Shown piece after piece: positions 10,192 to 21,130 of a stretch of 64,000 nucleotides of DNA. Source of the stretch: Acetivibrio straminisolvens JCM 21531 (GTDB lineage Bacteria; Bacillota; Clostridia; Acetivibrionales; Acetivibrionaceae); NCBI RefSeq assembly GCF_000521465.1, contig NZ_BAVR01000015.1, positions 1 to 64,000 on the forward strand, read 5' to 3'. Both the position numbers and the translations under genes were made by a program. Numbering within the stretch: the stretch's first letter is position 1; each line of letters starts with the position of its first letter. The notes under the pieces were generated by a model. The model had not been told where the DNA came from and made no database searches. It saw nothing but the letters and a program-made list of their open reading frames with translations.

Positions 10192-10906
10192 AACTGATAA
10201 TAGCGGGCGGACCGCCATCTACCGGAAAAACCAGCGTGTTACTGCATACACTGGAGAAATTAAAAGATAAAGGCAAGAAGATCCATGTGGTGAAATTAGA
10301 CTGCTTAGTTGGAGGAGACGAAGAAAGGTATAAAAAAAATGGCTTTGAGGCTGTAACGGTTTATCTGTTTATGTTTGTCCGGATCACTATCTTGCGACAA
10401 ATATCGACCGAATCATCGAATGGGGATTTAAAAACAATTGCGACTACCTGATAATTGAAAGTGCCGGTTTATGCAATCGCTGTTCACCTCATCTGAAAGA
10501 TGTACTATCTGTTGTTATTTTGGACATGCTCAGCTCAAATGCCCCTAAAAAAATTGGACCGCTTTTGAAGTCAGCGGATATTGCAGTGCTGACCAAAGGA
10601 GACTTGATATCGCAAGCAGAGCGGGAGGTATTCTGTATTCATTTATCCAGAGTTGCACCAAAAGTAAAAATACTAGAAGTTAACGGTTTGACGGGTCAAC
10701 GGACAAATATCTTGTCAAACTGGTTTGAAAAGGCTGAAGACATTGACAACGCAGGAGGCCATTTGTCTTTAAAACTTAGATATCCTATGCCGGGAGCTGT
10801 CTGTTCATTCTGTCTGGGAGAAAAGCGTGTCGGACAGCATTTTGCAAAAGGAAGTTATCGTTTAATTCAATTTCCAGATTATCAGATAGGAGATATGCGG
10901 TTATGA
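10188..10906 (+). CDS. SIMIBI P-loop GTPase, CobW/HypB-like (frameshifted)
   Basis: The protein opens with the Walker A motif GGPPSTGKTS. The frame breaks near 10358 and is repaired by one G (ACG GGT TTA), giving about 239 residues. IIESAGLC is the Walker B-like switch, VLTKGDLIS the base-recognition motif, and a C-rich segment (CSFCLGEKRVG) lies near the C-terminus. CobW and HypB relatives insert metals into enzymes. The gene overlaps both neighbours by 4 bp, so it is translationally coupled to the DUF1858 protein and to the ATPase. Confidence 0.7.
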
Positions 10907-11919
10907 TAAAAGATTCATCGAGAGGACTTGAAAGCTTTACTGTTGAGGGACTCACTATAAATCAAATTCAGGAGTGGGTTCCGGATATTGAAATTATAAT
11001 GAAGGATCTTGGAATTCCGATTACGAACAAAGATTCCTCATTGAAATATTTATGTGACGAAGCCGGTTATGAATTATCACAAGTATTGCAGGCTATTTTT
11101 TCAAGGGAAGCTCAGAAAAAAGAGATTGAAATGCAAAAGGAAGCGATTAACTTTTCAAATATTGACCGAATACGAATAGAAACCGGTTTTGATAAGGATG
11201 GAAATCGGGAACCCGTGGAGAGCATTGAGCTTCGAAGCGGTGAAATTGTTGCTATTGTTGGACCTACCGGTTCGGGAAAATCACAGTTGCTGTTTGATAT
11301 TGAATCTCTTGCTGTGGGGGATACCGTTTCAAAACGAAAAGTGTATTTGAACGATAACCTGTGGGAAGTTTCGGATGACTCATACAATATGATACGTCCG
11401 ATAGCACATATTTCCCAGACGATGAACTTTATTCTTGATTTATCTGTATACGATTTTCTTAATCTGCATATTGAATCTCGGCTTGGTATATCAAATAACG
11501 AATCGCTCATTGATGATGTTATCAAGACGGCTTGTAAATTGTGCGGAGAACCGTTTACAGGGGAGATGCAGTTGGTTTCCTTGTCCGGCGGCCAGTCAAG
11601 GGCTCTTATGATTTCCGATGCCGTTCTTATAAGCAAATCCCCTATTGTATTGATTGATGAAATCGAGAATGCAGGAATTAATAAGGATGTTGCTATAAAT
11701 TTTCTTACCGGTAAAGGAGAAATTGCATTATTGGCAACTCATGATCCTGTCATTGCATTAAAAGCGGATAAAAGAATTGTTTTGAAAAATGGGGCAATAT
11801 CAAAAGTCATCGAAAGGCAGAAAGAAGAAAGTGATATATTGGAAATGCTATTAGAAAATGAGAGAATCGTGGAGGATTTACGAAAGAAAATGCGCTTGGG
11901 CGAAACCATAGCTTTATAA
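10903..11919 (+). CDS. soluble ABC-type ATPase with DUF1858-like N-terminus
   Basis: A 338-residue ATPase with Walker A at residues 120-127 (GPTGSGKS), signature LSGGQ at 227-231, Walker B (IVLIDEIE) and an H-loop (LATHDP). No permease gene accompanies it. The first 70 residues (MKDLGIPITNKDSS) resemble the DUF1858-type helical domain of the protein two genes upstream. This suggests the three gene products meet through shared domains. A role as an ATP-driven activator of a metalloenzyme, perhaps the radical SAM enzymes or the corrinoid, is inference. Confidence 0.65.
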   Translation: MIKDSSRGLESFTVEGLTINQIQEWVPDIEIIMKDLGIPITNKDSSLKYLCDEAGYELSQVLQAIFSREAQKKEIEMQKEAINFSNIDRIRIETGFDKDGNREPVESIELRSGEIVAIVGPTGSGKSQLLFDIESLAVGDTVSKRKVYLNDNLWEVSDDSYNMIRPIAHISQTMNFILDLSVYDFLNLHIESRLGISNNESLIDDVIKTACKLCGEPFTGEMQLVSLSGGQSRALMISDAVLISKSPIVLIDEIENAGINKDVAINFLTGKGEIALLATHDPVIALKADKRIVLKNGAISKVIERQKEESDILEMLLENERIVEDLRKKMRLGETIAL

Positions 11920-11943
11920 AGATTTTAAAAGGAGATGCTTTGA

Positions 11944-13485
11944 ATGGCCCATAAAAATATTCATTCGATTTACGATTTGATAAAAAAAGCTCAGAGTGAA
12001 AAAGGTGACAAAGTATTTATATTAAATCAAGCAGACGAGAGGAAAATCACGTATAATGAATTCTTTAATGATGTGAATGCTGCTTACAGGTACTTTTCCT
12101 CCCTTGAAATAAAGTCAGGGGATAAAATAGCTGTCATTTCCGAAAGCAGTTACTTGGGTTATGTTTTTATTACAGCCGCTCTTTCTTTTGGGATAACAAT
12201 AAGCCCGTTGAGCACAAGTCTTAAAGAAAACGATCTGGATTATGCATTGTCGTTGATATGTCCCAGAGTGGTATTTGTCAGCCGGGAATGCAAAAAGAAG
12301 ATGAGTTATATTGATAAATTCTCAAATAAATATACATTTATTACCATGGACGAGCAATGCAGTCTGGGCAAGGGATTGACCGAGACCGGCGAGTTAAATG
12401 AAATTTCGGCCGACGGCTCAATAATAATTTTCACGACGGGATCGACAGGAAGGTCAAAAGGCGTGGAATTGACTGTCCAAAATATACTGGCAAACATTTA
12501 TGATGTTGTCAGGTATTATGGGATAAGCGATGATTCGAGACTTATAGCTTATTTCCCGCTAACAACAATAGGTTCGACGGTAATAAATATTTTGTCAACG
12601 GCTTATGCTGGAGCGAGCGTTTTCTTATGCAAACCCTTCTTGGAGCAGTCACTGTTTTTGGCGTTTGTGAAAGATTTTTGGAATATAATTCAGAATAATA
12701 AAATTTCACATATTTATGCCAACCCATCGGTGCTGAATATGTTACTGAAGTTTCAAAAGTCTTTTAAAACTTTGACATGGAAACCTAAAATGATTATCAG
12801 CAGTATGGCTCCTCTCTCAAAGGAAACTCAGAATGCGGTTGAGGATCTTACCGGAATTCCTGTATTGAACGGATACGGATTGACTGAAACTACATGTAGA
12901 AGCCTATTCGGATCTTATGACGATGAGAAAAGGAGAAAATGTTCTCTGGGCAAACCGATTTATCCTACAAAAATAATTAATGAAGCCGGTAACGAATGTA
13001 AACCGTATGAAGTCGGTGAAATACTGATTTCCGGACCAACCGTAATGAAAGGTTATTACAACGATTCGGCATCAACCGGCAATGTTATAAAAGACGGGTG
13101 GTTTTACACCGGTGATTTGGGCTATTATGATGAAGAACATGATTTTTACATTGTCGGACGTAAAAAGAACATAATTATTAAACACGGTAATAAGATATCT
13201 ATTGAGGAAGTTGAGGAAGCTCTTCTTGGCTATAAGAAAATGTATGATTTTGCTGTTGTCGGTGTCCCTGACGAAAACATGGGGGAAAAAGTCGTATTGT
13301 TTTGCGTCGAATACGAAAATGAGCCGATAGATCAGAATGAACTGGTCAAATTCTGTAAAGATAATTTATCCGAGTATAAATGTCCTGACTTAATTAAAAC
13401 AGTAAAAGCAATCCCGAGAAGTGCCAGCGGAAAAATATTAAGGGAAGAGCTAAAAAAATTATTGATAAGTGAGGAGAAGAATTAA
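11944..13485 (+). CDS. AMP-forming acyl/aminoacyl-ACP ligase
   Basis: A 513-residue ANL-superfamily adenylating enzyme. Core motifs are present in order: A3 FTTGSTGRSKG (residues 163-173), A5 NGYGLTETT, A7 YTGDLGYYDEE, A8 IVGRKKNIII, and the A10 lysine in SASGKILREEL. The free-standing ACP gene follows after 2 bp, so the ligase most likely activates an acid and loads it onto that ACP. The substrate cannot be read from the sequence. Confidence 0.82.
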   Translation: MAHKNIHSIYDLIKKAQSEKGDKVFILNQADERKITYNEFFNDVNAAYRYFSSLEIKSGDKIAVISESSYLGYVFITAALSFGITISPLSTSLKENDLDYALSLICPRVVFVSRECKKKMSYIDKFSNKYTFITMDEQCSLGKGLTETGELNEISADGSIIIFTTGSTGRSKGVELTVQNILANIYDVVRYYGISDDSRLIAYFPLTTIGSTVINILSTAYAGASVFLCKPFLEQSLFLAFVKDFWNIIQNNKISHIYANPSVLNMLLKFQKSFKTLTWKPKMIISSMAPLSKETQNAVEDLTGIPVLNGYGLTETTCRSLFGSYDDEKRRKCSLGKPIYPTKIINEAGNECKPYEVGEILISGPTVMKGYYNDSASTGNVIKDGWFYTGDLGYYDEEHDFYIVGRKKNIIIKHGNKISIEEVEEALLGYKKMYDFAVVGVPDENMGEKVVLFCVEYENEPIDQNELVKFCKDNLSEYKCPDLIKTVKAIPRSASGKILREELKKLLISEEKN

Positions 13486-13487
13486 TA

Positions 13488-13763
13488 ATGTGTCTTGAAA
13501 ATAATATTTTTGAGGAAGTTAAAGATATTATTTTAGGTCTCAGTTCAGTTAATTTGTCTAATATTAATGTTACCGGGGAAACTAAGATTTTTGATGAATT
13601 GGGTATAAGTTCCATAAATTTTGTTGTTATGATTGCAGAAATAGAAGACAAATTTAATATAACTATTAATTTGGAAGATGTGGACGTTCTAAAATTGAAT
13701 CAAATAAAATCTATTGTGGAGTTGGTGGAAAAAACTCTTGAGATTGAAAAGGCAGAGGATTAA
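13488..13763 (+). CDS. acyl carrier protein 1
   Basis: A 91-residue acidic helical protein. The attachment region reads LGISSINFV: Ser42 is in the phosphopantetheine position, but the nearly invariant Asp before it is Ser41. Its placement right after the ligase makes it the probable acceptor. It is not the fatty-acid ACP, since no fatty-acid synthesis genes are nearby. Confidence 0.8.
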   Translation: MCLENNIFEEVKDIILGLSSVNLSNINVTGETKIFDELGISSINFVVMIAEIEDKFNITINLEDVDVLKLNQIKSIVELVEKTLEIEKAED

Positions 13764-13785
13764 TAACAAGTTGGAGGTTGAATAA

Positions 13786-14519
13786 ATGGAGACTGTATCT
13801 TCATGGAAAAACAAAATGGTGGTTGAATCCTTTATTAAAGGACAAAGGGCTGCCCTTCCCAATGCAATAGATCAATTGAATGTTATGCTTCATATTCTGC
13901 GGCATAACGAGGTTCCGACTAAAACATTTGTTGATTTGGGCGGAGGGGACGGAATACTTAGCCATTTGATTCTAGAGCAGTTTAGAGAGGCTCGGGGATA
14001 TGTTCTTGATTTTTCCGATCCCATGATAGAAGCAGCCAATAAAAGGCTTGAGAAGTATTTGGACCGTGTGAAAATAATTAAATGCGACATTGCATTTCCG
14101 GATTGGCACGAAAAAATATTTACCGGTGGCATGGAAAAGGTGGATGCGTTTGTATCAGGCTATTGTATTCATCATTTACATCATGGCCGTAAATATGAAC
14201 TTTATCAGGAAATATATGACCGGTTGGAACACAATGGCTTGTTCATAAATATTGAGCATGTTGCATCTAAATCTGCATGGGGTGAAATGCTCAGTGATGA
14301 AGCATTTATTGATTCGATATTTGAATATGAAAAGAATTTGGAAAATGCAAGGTCAAGGGAACAGATAAGCAAGGATTTTCATAACCGGGAGGACAAAAAG
14401 ACAATATATTGCTTTCTGTGGAAACTCAGTGCGAATGGCTGAGGGAAATAGGCTTTAAGCAGGTGGATGTGTTTTTCAAGAGTTTTGAACTGGCAGTTTT
14501 TGCAGGAAAGAAACTATAG
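13786..14519 (+). CDS. class I SAM-dependent methyltransferase (frameshifted at 3' end)
   Basis: Motif I reads FVDLGGGDG at about residue 46 and is followed by the acidic beta-2 residue in VLDFSDPM. As read, the protein ends at 14442. Adding one T near 14413 continues it into a typical C-terminus (ETQCEWLREIGFKQVDV) ending at 14519, about 244 residues. It probably methylates a small molecule or carrier-bound intermediate of the pathway. Confidence 0.8.
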
Positions 14520-14585
14520 CAATAATAAAGATTTTTGGCGGAAAAGTAAATACATTCATGTGGTGCGGTTTTTTGAACGGGTAAA

Positions 14586-15772
14586 TTGAGTTTCAGGGTG
14601 GGTAAAGTGAAAGCACACGGCAATTTCTTCGATAAGGTATATGAGAAACTTAGAATTGCAAAGGCGGAAGGTAAGAATGTTTTGGATTTAAGCATTGGAG
14701 ACCCGGATTTGCCTCCCCCGGAATTTGCTACCGGGCTATTTATAAATCAAATGCATAAAGAGCATATTTACACTTATCCACAGATTTACGGCGAGAATAC
14801 CTTTAAAGAGACTATAAGTGATTGGGCATATAGGAAACACGGAGTAAGTGTTCACCCTGAATATGAGGTATTGCCGCTACTCGGAGTTAAGGAAGGAATA
14901 GTTCATCTTGCGCTGGGAACTTTGGGTTATGGGGATGTGGGAGCATATGCAACACCGTCATATCCTATATACAGGCAAGCAATAGAAATGTCCAAAGCTT
15001 CTTCCGTAATAATTGAAACCAAGCCCGAAAACGGGTATTTACCTGACCTCGAAAGTTTATGCTCCAATGACTTAAGGAGTATTAAGTTATTATATTTAAA
15101 CTACCCGAACAATCCTACAGGAACAGTGTTGATGAATCTTTTTGCAAATCGTTGATTGACATTGCATTGAAGCATAATATTTATATTTGTCTGGACTGTG
15201 TTTATTCAGACATAATACCGTTTTCATCCTATAAACATTTTTCAATATTAAGTCTGCCGGGTGCCATGGATTGTTGTATCGAGATGTATTCGTTTTCAAA
15301 GAGCTTCAATTTGCCGGGAATACGTTTGGGGTATGCCATTGGAAACAGGAAACTGATTGAAAATTTGAAAAGCATTAAGACTGTTGTTGATGTGTCGGCC
15401 TTTAAACCTATTCAGTATCTCGGAAAAGAAATTTTGGAGAAAGACATTCGTGGAGAACTTGAGCATTTTTACTCCCGGAACAATTCCGTATACGCACAGC
15501 GTATAAACAAGTTCCGGGAATTATTTAGATTACATAATATAGAGTTTTATAATAATATTGCCACTTATTATGTTTGGTTTAATACGAAAAGAATTTCGGA
15601 CGGTGGAAATTTTGGAGAGCAATTGTTTGACGATGAGGGGATTCTAATTGTCCCCGGTTGTGAATTCAATTCGTGTGATGAGGGTTGGTGGCGAATTTCC
15701 ATTTCCAGGTCTGATGATATAATAGATGAGAGCATTGACAAACTCATCAGGTTTCTTGCAAAGCTGAGGTGA
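14586..15772 (+). CDS. PLP-dependent aminotransferase, class I/II (frameshifted)
   Basis: A fold-type I aminotransferase close to the LL-diaminopimelate/aspartate family. It has LSIGDPDLPPP at the N-terminus, the NYPNNPTG motif, the cofactor lysine in YSFSKSFNLPGIR, and a C-terminal arginine region (WWRISIS). One T added near 15131 joins the two frames into about 395 residues. TTG 14586 and GTG 14607 are both possible starts; the latter has AGGGTGGG in good position. It likely interconverts an amino acid and the 2-oxo acid used by the ThDP enzymes downstream. Confidence 0.82.
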
Positions 15773-15777
15773 CATAA

Positions 15778-17532
15778 TTGTATATAAAAGACATAGTTAC
15801 TTTATGGTTAAAAAAATTAGGGGTGGATACTGTTTTTGGGATACCTGGCAGTTACGTCTTACCAATTATAGACTCTGTCTCAAGTTATGGAATTCGTTTT
15901 ATTCTTACCCAGCATGAATATGGTGCTGCTCTTATGGCAGACGGATTTGCCAAGGCCAGTGAAAAAGTCGGGTGCATAATTACCACAACGGGTATAGGAG
16001 CAACAAACGCGTTAAGCGGTGTTATAAATTCATTTTCCGATTCTCAACCGGTATTAATTATTACCGGACAGGTTCCTGTTGAGAATTTCGGAAAAGGCGC
16101 GATGCAGGAAAGTGTAGGGATAAACCGGACAGCAGATCTTGAAGGTTTATTCAGTAAGATTACCAAGTATTCGAAAATTATTAAAACTGTAGATGAACTG
16201 TTACCCGCACTTTATGAAGCGGAATTCAATCTCCTGGAGAAAAGAAAGGGTCCGGTGCATTTGTGTATTCCTGTGGACATACTTCAGTCCGAGATTGAAT
16301 TCTCCGGGTTCAAGCCTTCTAAAAACTTTGAAAACCCTGTAATTGATAATACAGAATTAAACGCTTTAACACAACTTCTGTCAGAGTCCAGAAAACCTTT
16401 GCTCTTGTTGGGGGCCGGAGCAAAATACAGGTGCAATGAAAAAATCGTATCTGACTTGGCCCAATATGGATTGCCTGTAGCTACGAGTCTCAGGGGAAAA
16501 GGTTTGCTAGATGAAAGGAACCCGATGTCCTTAGGATGCATAGGTTTGTACGGACATTCCCATGCCAATTATTATCTTGGTATGCATGCTGACTTGATAA
16601 TTGCTGTGGGAATCTCCATGAGTGAGTTTTCGACACAGTGTTGGGACAGACCTTTTAAAAAAGCCAAGCTGATTCATGTGGATATTGATCCTGAGCAAAT
16701 TGGAAAAGTGTACAATCCAACGTTGGGGATTAATATGGATTCCCATGAATTTTTAAAATATTTAAGCAAATTGGATTTGCTTCAGACAAAAACATGGGAT
16801 GAGGCCAGAGATGCAGTAACGGCGTCAAAGGAGAAGTTTATCCGTAAATATGAAAACATACAATATGATTGTAACACCGAAGGAAAGATAAATCCGGTTC
16901 AGGCAATCCGGAGTGTGTTCAAATTGATGCCGGAGGATAAGACGGTTTGGGTGTGTGATTCTGTTGTTTGGACGGAAACGAATATATTGCTCAACGGTGC
17001 GGATAAACATATTGAAGCCCTTAACCAGGCATCCATCGGATATGCACCGGCTGCCTCTATCGGTGTTAAATTGGCACGAAACTCCTGTTACGTTGTAGCG
17101 GTTTTTGGGGATGGAGGTTTCCGCCAAACGGGATTTGAATTGGCAACAGCGTATAATTATGATGTGCCGGTTTTATGGCTAAACTTAAACAACGAAAAGT
17201 ACGGTTCTATTTATAATGCCCAAAAAAAGTATTATAACGGGAATATTGTGGGTACCACATACAAAGCAATTGATCATGTCGGATTGTGCAAGGCATTAGG
17301 AGTTGATGCAGTTAAAGTCACGAACGTATATGAGCTGGAATTGGCGGTTCAATCCTTTATTGAGAGAGAAAGACCGTTGCTGTTGGACATTCAGATAGAT
17401 GAGACTTTACCTGAGATGAAAGCCCGGCAGTTAATACGCTATCAACAATGGAAATTTAGCGACTCTGCAAAGAGCAAGGATGTAAAAGAACAGCAGCTTG
17501 CTTTAAAAGCAATTTTGGATAACAGATATTAA
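15778..17532 (+). CDS. acetolactate-synthase-like ThDP enzyme
   Basis: A 584-residue thiamine diphosphate enzyme with the three domains of the acetolactate synthase/pyruvate decarboxylase family. The catalytic glutamate is in TQHEYGAALMADG, and the ThDP motif is FGDGGFRQT with the closing N of NLNNEKYGS. The start is TTG behind GAGGTGA. It lies 6 bp after the aminotransferase. No regulatory small subunit (IlvN) is present, so acyloin formation or 2-oxo acid decarboxylation in the pathway is likelier than branched-chain amino acid synthesis. Confidence 0.78.
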   Translation: MYIKDIVTLWLKKLGVDTVFGIPGSYVLPIIDSVSSYGIRFILTQHEYGAALMADGFAKASEKVGCIITTTGIGATNALSGVINSFSDSQPVLIITGQVPVENFGKGAMQESVGINRTADLEGLFSKITKYSKIIKTVDELLPALYEAEFNLLEKRKGPVHLCIPVDILQSEIEFSGFKPSKNFENPVIDNTELNALTQLLSESRKPLLLLGAGAKYRCNEKIVSDLAQYGLPVATSLRGKGLLDERNPMSLGCIGLYGHSHANYYLGMHADLIIAVGISMSEFSTQCWDRPFKKAKLIHVDIDPEQIGKVYNPTLGINMDSHEFLKYLSKLDLLQTKTWDEARDAVTASKEKFIRKYENIQYDCNTEGKINPVQAIRSVFKLMPEDKTVWVCDSVVWTETNILLNGADKHIEALNQASIGYAPAASIGVKLARNSCYVVAVFGDGGFRQTGFELATAYNYDVPVLWLNLNNEKYGSIYNAQKKYYNGNIVGTTYKAIDHVGLCKALGVDAVKVTNVYELELAVQSFIERERPLLLDIQIDETLPEMKARQLIRYQQWKFSDSAKSKDVKEQQLALKAILDNRY

Positions 17533-17558
17533 CGTATCAGTGAAGAAGGGCAGGTCTT

Positions 17559-19299
17559 ATGAATACCGTAAGATACACATGGGGATTGTTTAAAAAGAGT
17601 AAAAGAAAATTCTTTATATGGTTTTTTATAATGTTTCTTGCAAGTATAGCTGTAGCTGTGCCCCAGATTGTTATCAGAAGAATGGTGGATATAGCATTGC
17701 CTTCGGGTAAATTTTCTGTTGTGGCCTTTTACGCATTACTTATTGCTGCTTCATTCATTATAAGTTCGTTATTGCAGTCGTTGTCGAATCTGCTTTTGGA
17801 AAAAATGGTCATTAAGCTGATTAATGATAAGAGGTTATATGTTTTTAGATTGTTTCAGACAAAGCAATTGAATAAAATTACTGAATTTGGAAGCGATTCG
17901 CTGTACCAGAGGATTACGGAAAGTATTCTTGTAATTAAAGAAAAAATTATTTTAATTATGAGGGATATTTTCGGTGTTACAGTTACAGCAATTGTTTGCT
18001 TTATAATTATAATAAAGACGGATGTTTTTATACCGTTTCTTTTTATCACAGTATATATACCTTACATCTTAATAAGAAGATACCTTTTCAGCAAGAAAGG
18101 GTATAGTTTTGATTTGCAGGCAGAATCGAACAGGAAAATCCTTCAGTTGATAAAAGAGAATATACAAGGGATACGGTTAATAAAAGTTCATAACTGTGAG
18201 GCAAAAGAAATAGAGAGCTGAAGGAGAAACAGCAAGAGAATATCGATATACAGATTAATCATATAAATTTTTTCAGCCAATTGGTCATACTTAATATAAT
18301 TATGAACCTGGTACCTGAAGGTATTGTGTATGGATATTTGGGTTATAAGGTTTTACTGGGGCATAGCTCAATCGGAAGTGTAATAATGATGGTAGGGCTT
18401 TTATCCCAAGTTCGCAACTTCATATGGCAGGTTTCGCGTTTCAGTATAATGATGCATGAGTACAAAACACACCTTAAAAGAGTGTATGAACTTGAAGAAT
18501 TGCAGGATGAACCGTATATAAACAATGAAGACAAGATAAATGATCATTCAATATCAGGTGAGGTGGATTTTGAGAATATAAGCTTTGGATACAACGGTAT
18601 ACCGGTATTGAAGGACTTTACTTTGAAAATAAAAAAGGGTCAATCGGTAGGTATTGTAGGTCTGAGTGGTGTTGGAAAGACAACGCTTGCAAATCTGCTT
18701 ATGGGTATAATAGCTCCAATGGAAGGTGAAATCAGAATTGATAACATACCTTTAAGTCAGATTAATTTGGAAAAATTCAGGCAAAGCGTATTTTATATAA
18801 CCCAACAGCCTTATATGCTTAATGATACAATCAGAGCAAATATTTGTTACGGACTTGACGATGTCGATGAAAAAGAAGTTTGGAAAGCGGTAGAAAACGT
18901 AGACATGCTTGAATTTGTAAAAGGTTTGAAAGAGCAATTGGATACAGTGATTGGGGAACGGGGAATACAATTGTCAGGTGGACAGAAGCAAAGGATGTCT
19001 ATCGCAAGAATTTTCCTGAGGAAACCTAAAATCCTTATTTTAGATGAAGCCACCGCTTCATTGGATCTTGAATCAGAATATAAAGTACAGAAAACATTTG
19101 AAAAATTGCAGAAAGGCGTTACCAGTATTATTATTGCTCACCGGTTGGCAACATTGACAAAAGTTGACAATATTGTTGTAATTAAAGACGGTGGAATAAT
19201 CGAACAGGGTTCACATATGGAACTGTTGCAAAAAAAGGATATTATTATCAACTTTATATGGAGCAGTATAATATAGAAAGTTTAAGTAGTTCAAAGTAA
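17559..19299 (+). CDS. ABC exporter half-transporter 1 (two frameshifts)
   Basis: A fused membrane and nucleotide-binding protein of the lipid/peptide/small-molecule exporter class, about 580 residues after repair. Several hydrophobic segments precede Walker A (GLSGVGKTT), LSGGQKQRMS and Walker B (ILILDEATAS). A G is missing near 18215. An A is missing in the A-run at 19230-19236, which otherwise hides the true C-terminus (GYYYQLYMEQYN). No peptidase C39 domain is present. It presumably works as a heterodimer with the next gene. Confidence 0.87.
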
Positions 19300-19311
19300 G
19301 GAGCTTGCTTT

Positions 19312-21014
19312 ATGAAAAGGGCGTTGGTTGCAAGAATAATTTTGTGCATAATATTATTTCAGATTGTTTCACTTTCATATCCGCTGCTTACGGGTTTGCT
19401 TGTAGACCGGCTTGTGAAAAAGGAATGGAACTTGTATATCTACTGTTTGACAGCAGTGTTATTCATTCCGTTTGCCCAGGGGTTTTTAGAGTGGAGGAAA
19501 GCACGGGGACTTACTGTTTGGAGTGAGCAGAATGCTGCGCAATTAAGATTAAAATTAATCAGCAAACTGTTCAATGTTCCTATTCATTATTTTTCATTTT
19601 CTAAAACAGGTGAGATTATAACAAGATGCACGGATGACGTTAAGCAGTTTATACATTATCAAAACATGAAATTTCAAGCCTTTGAAAAACTGCTGATACT
19701 TGTTTTCGTCGGAGCGGTACTGGGTTATAAAAATATAATGTTTATGTTATTTGTATTTGTGTGTGGTTTGCTGTATGTAATTCAATCGAAAAAGATATCT
19801 CCCATGATTTCTAAATTATACAGAAAATCAATAACAACCCGTGAGAAATTTAATGAGTTCATTCGCGAACGCATACAAATATTAAGTTTAACCAGACTTT
19901 CGGGTTGTTCGGAGTGGGAGTGCGAAAAACTGAAAAAATTACTTGACGAAGAATTTGCAACCGAGACGAAAAATGCTACGATTACCTTTATCAATGATTT
20001 TGTTTCTTCATTGGTTCGATCAATAATAAGCGGTGCTTTGTATTTATATGCGGGATGGCTGCTTGTAAATGACCGTATCAGTTAGGGGACTTGGTTGCAG
20101 CATTGGCCTATTATTTTCCGCTCATTGAGGTTTTGAACAGTTACAGTACTTTTGTACAGGATTTTAAAAAGTTTAAAATTTCAAAAGAACGTGTTGATGA
20201 AATACTGAATATTGATGAGGATGACTATCAAGCAGGAGAAAAAAACATTCCCCGTGTTGAAAAAATCAGCTTCCAAAATATATCATTTAATTATCCGAAC
20301 AGAAGCAGTGTTCTTAAAGATATATCCTTCACTTTGGAGAAAGGAAAGGTAACAGCACTGGTGGGTGTCAGTGGAGGGGGAAAAACAACCTTGTGTGAGT
20401 TGCTTTTAAAATTTTATAAACCGTGTTCCGGTAAAATATTGATAAATGACAGCATTGATCTGGCAAAGCTGGATGGAGGCTTATGGAGGGAATCAATAAG
20501 TTATGCCCCTCAGAATAGTTTCTTCTTTTCCGATTCAATTTCCGCAAATTTGTTATACGGTTCCCAAAAAGGTTCAAAAGACAGGATGATGGAGTTGACT
20601 AAAAGGCTTGAACTCGATAATGTTATAACAAGCCGTGAAAACGGTTATGAAACGCAGATTAACAATGATTTTATCACATTTTCGGGAGGCCAGAAGCAGA
20701 GGCTTTCCCTGGTCAGAGCAATGATTCCGGAAAAGCCTGATGTCTTAATCCTGGATGAACCTACATCTGCACTCGACTATATATCGGAAAAAGCAGTTAT
20801 GAAACTAATTTTTGAGTTTAAAGAAGACACAGCAGTTTTAATAATAGCCCATAGACTGTCTACAATTATTAATGCAGATTTGATTCTGGTTCTTAAAGAC
20901 GGAATGATTGTTGAAAAAGGCAGACATGAGGAATTATTAAAGCTAAAAGGCGAGTACTACAATCTTTACAAGCATGAATTGATCCACAAAAAAGAGGTGG
21001 AAAATGTTGTATAA
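19312..21014 (+). CDS. ABC exporter half-transporter 2 (frameshifted)
   Basis: It has the same architecture as its neighbour: transmembrane domain, Walker A (GVSGGGKTT), FSGGQKQRLS signature and Walker B (VLILDEPTSALD). A missing T near 20084 splits the frame (AGT TTA GGG GAC). Unlike half-transporter 1, the signature begins with Phe, which may mark an asymmetric heterodimer. Twelve base pairs separate the two genes. The pair would export the locus product or confer resistance to it. Confidence 0.87.
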
Positions 21015-21116
21015 AAGCAGTACATATTTTGCTGCAGCATATGCAGCGACAGTTGGATTCTGCGATACCATCCTGTAAGGTTTATAGCGGGAACTGTAAA
21101 TAAACTGATATTTTAG
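21004..21116 (+). CDS. possible small translationally coupled ORF
   Basis: An ATG at 21004 overlaps the stop of the exporter gene. As read, it encodes 24 residues, with the sequence SSTYFAAAYAATVGF in the middle. If one C is restored near 21074, as frameshifts elsewhere would suggest, it becomes 37 residues ending at 21116. A further T near 21114 would fuse it in frame to the large hydrolase gene starting at 21131. It may be a small peptide gene, the true N-terminus of the hydrolase, or chance. Confidence 0.3.
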
Positions 21117-21130
21117 CGGGGTTTTTTATA

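Noticed and set aside
15778-17532. Housekeeping acetolactate synthase (ilvB)
   Set aside because: No ilvN, ilvC or leucine genes are adjacent and the gene is embedded in the biosynthetic series; kept as ALS-like only.
17559-21014. Lantibiotic or bacteriocin exporter
   Set aside because: No C39 peptidase domain, no lanthionine synthetase and no clear precursor with a GG leader.
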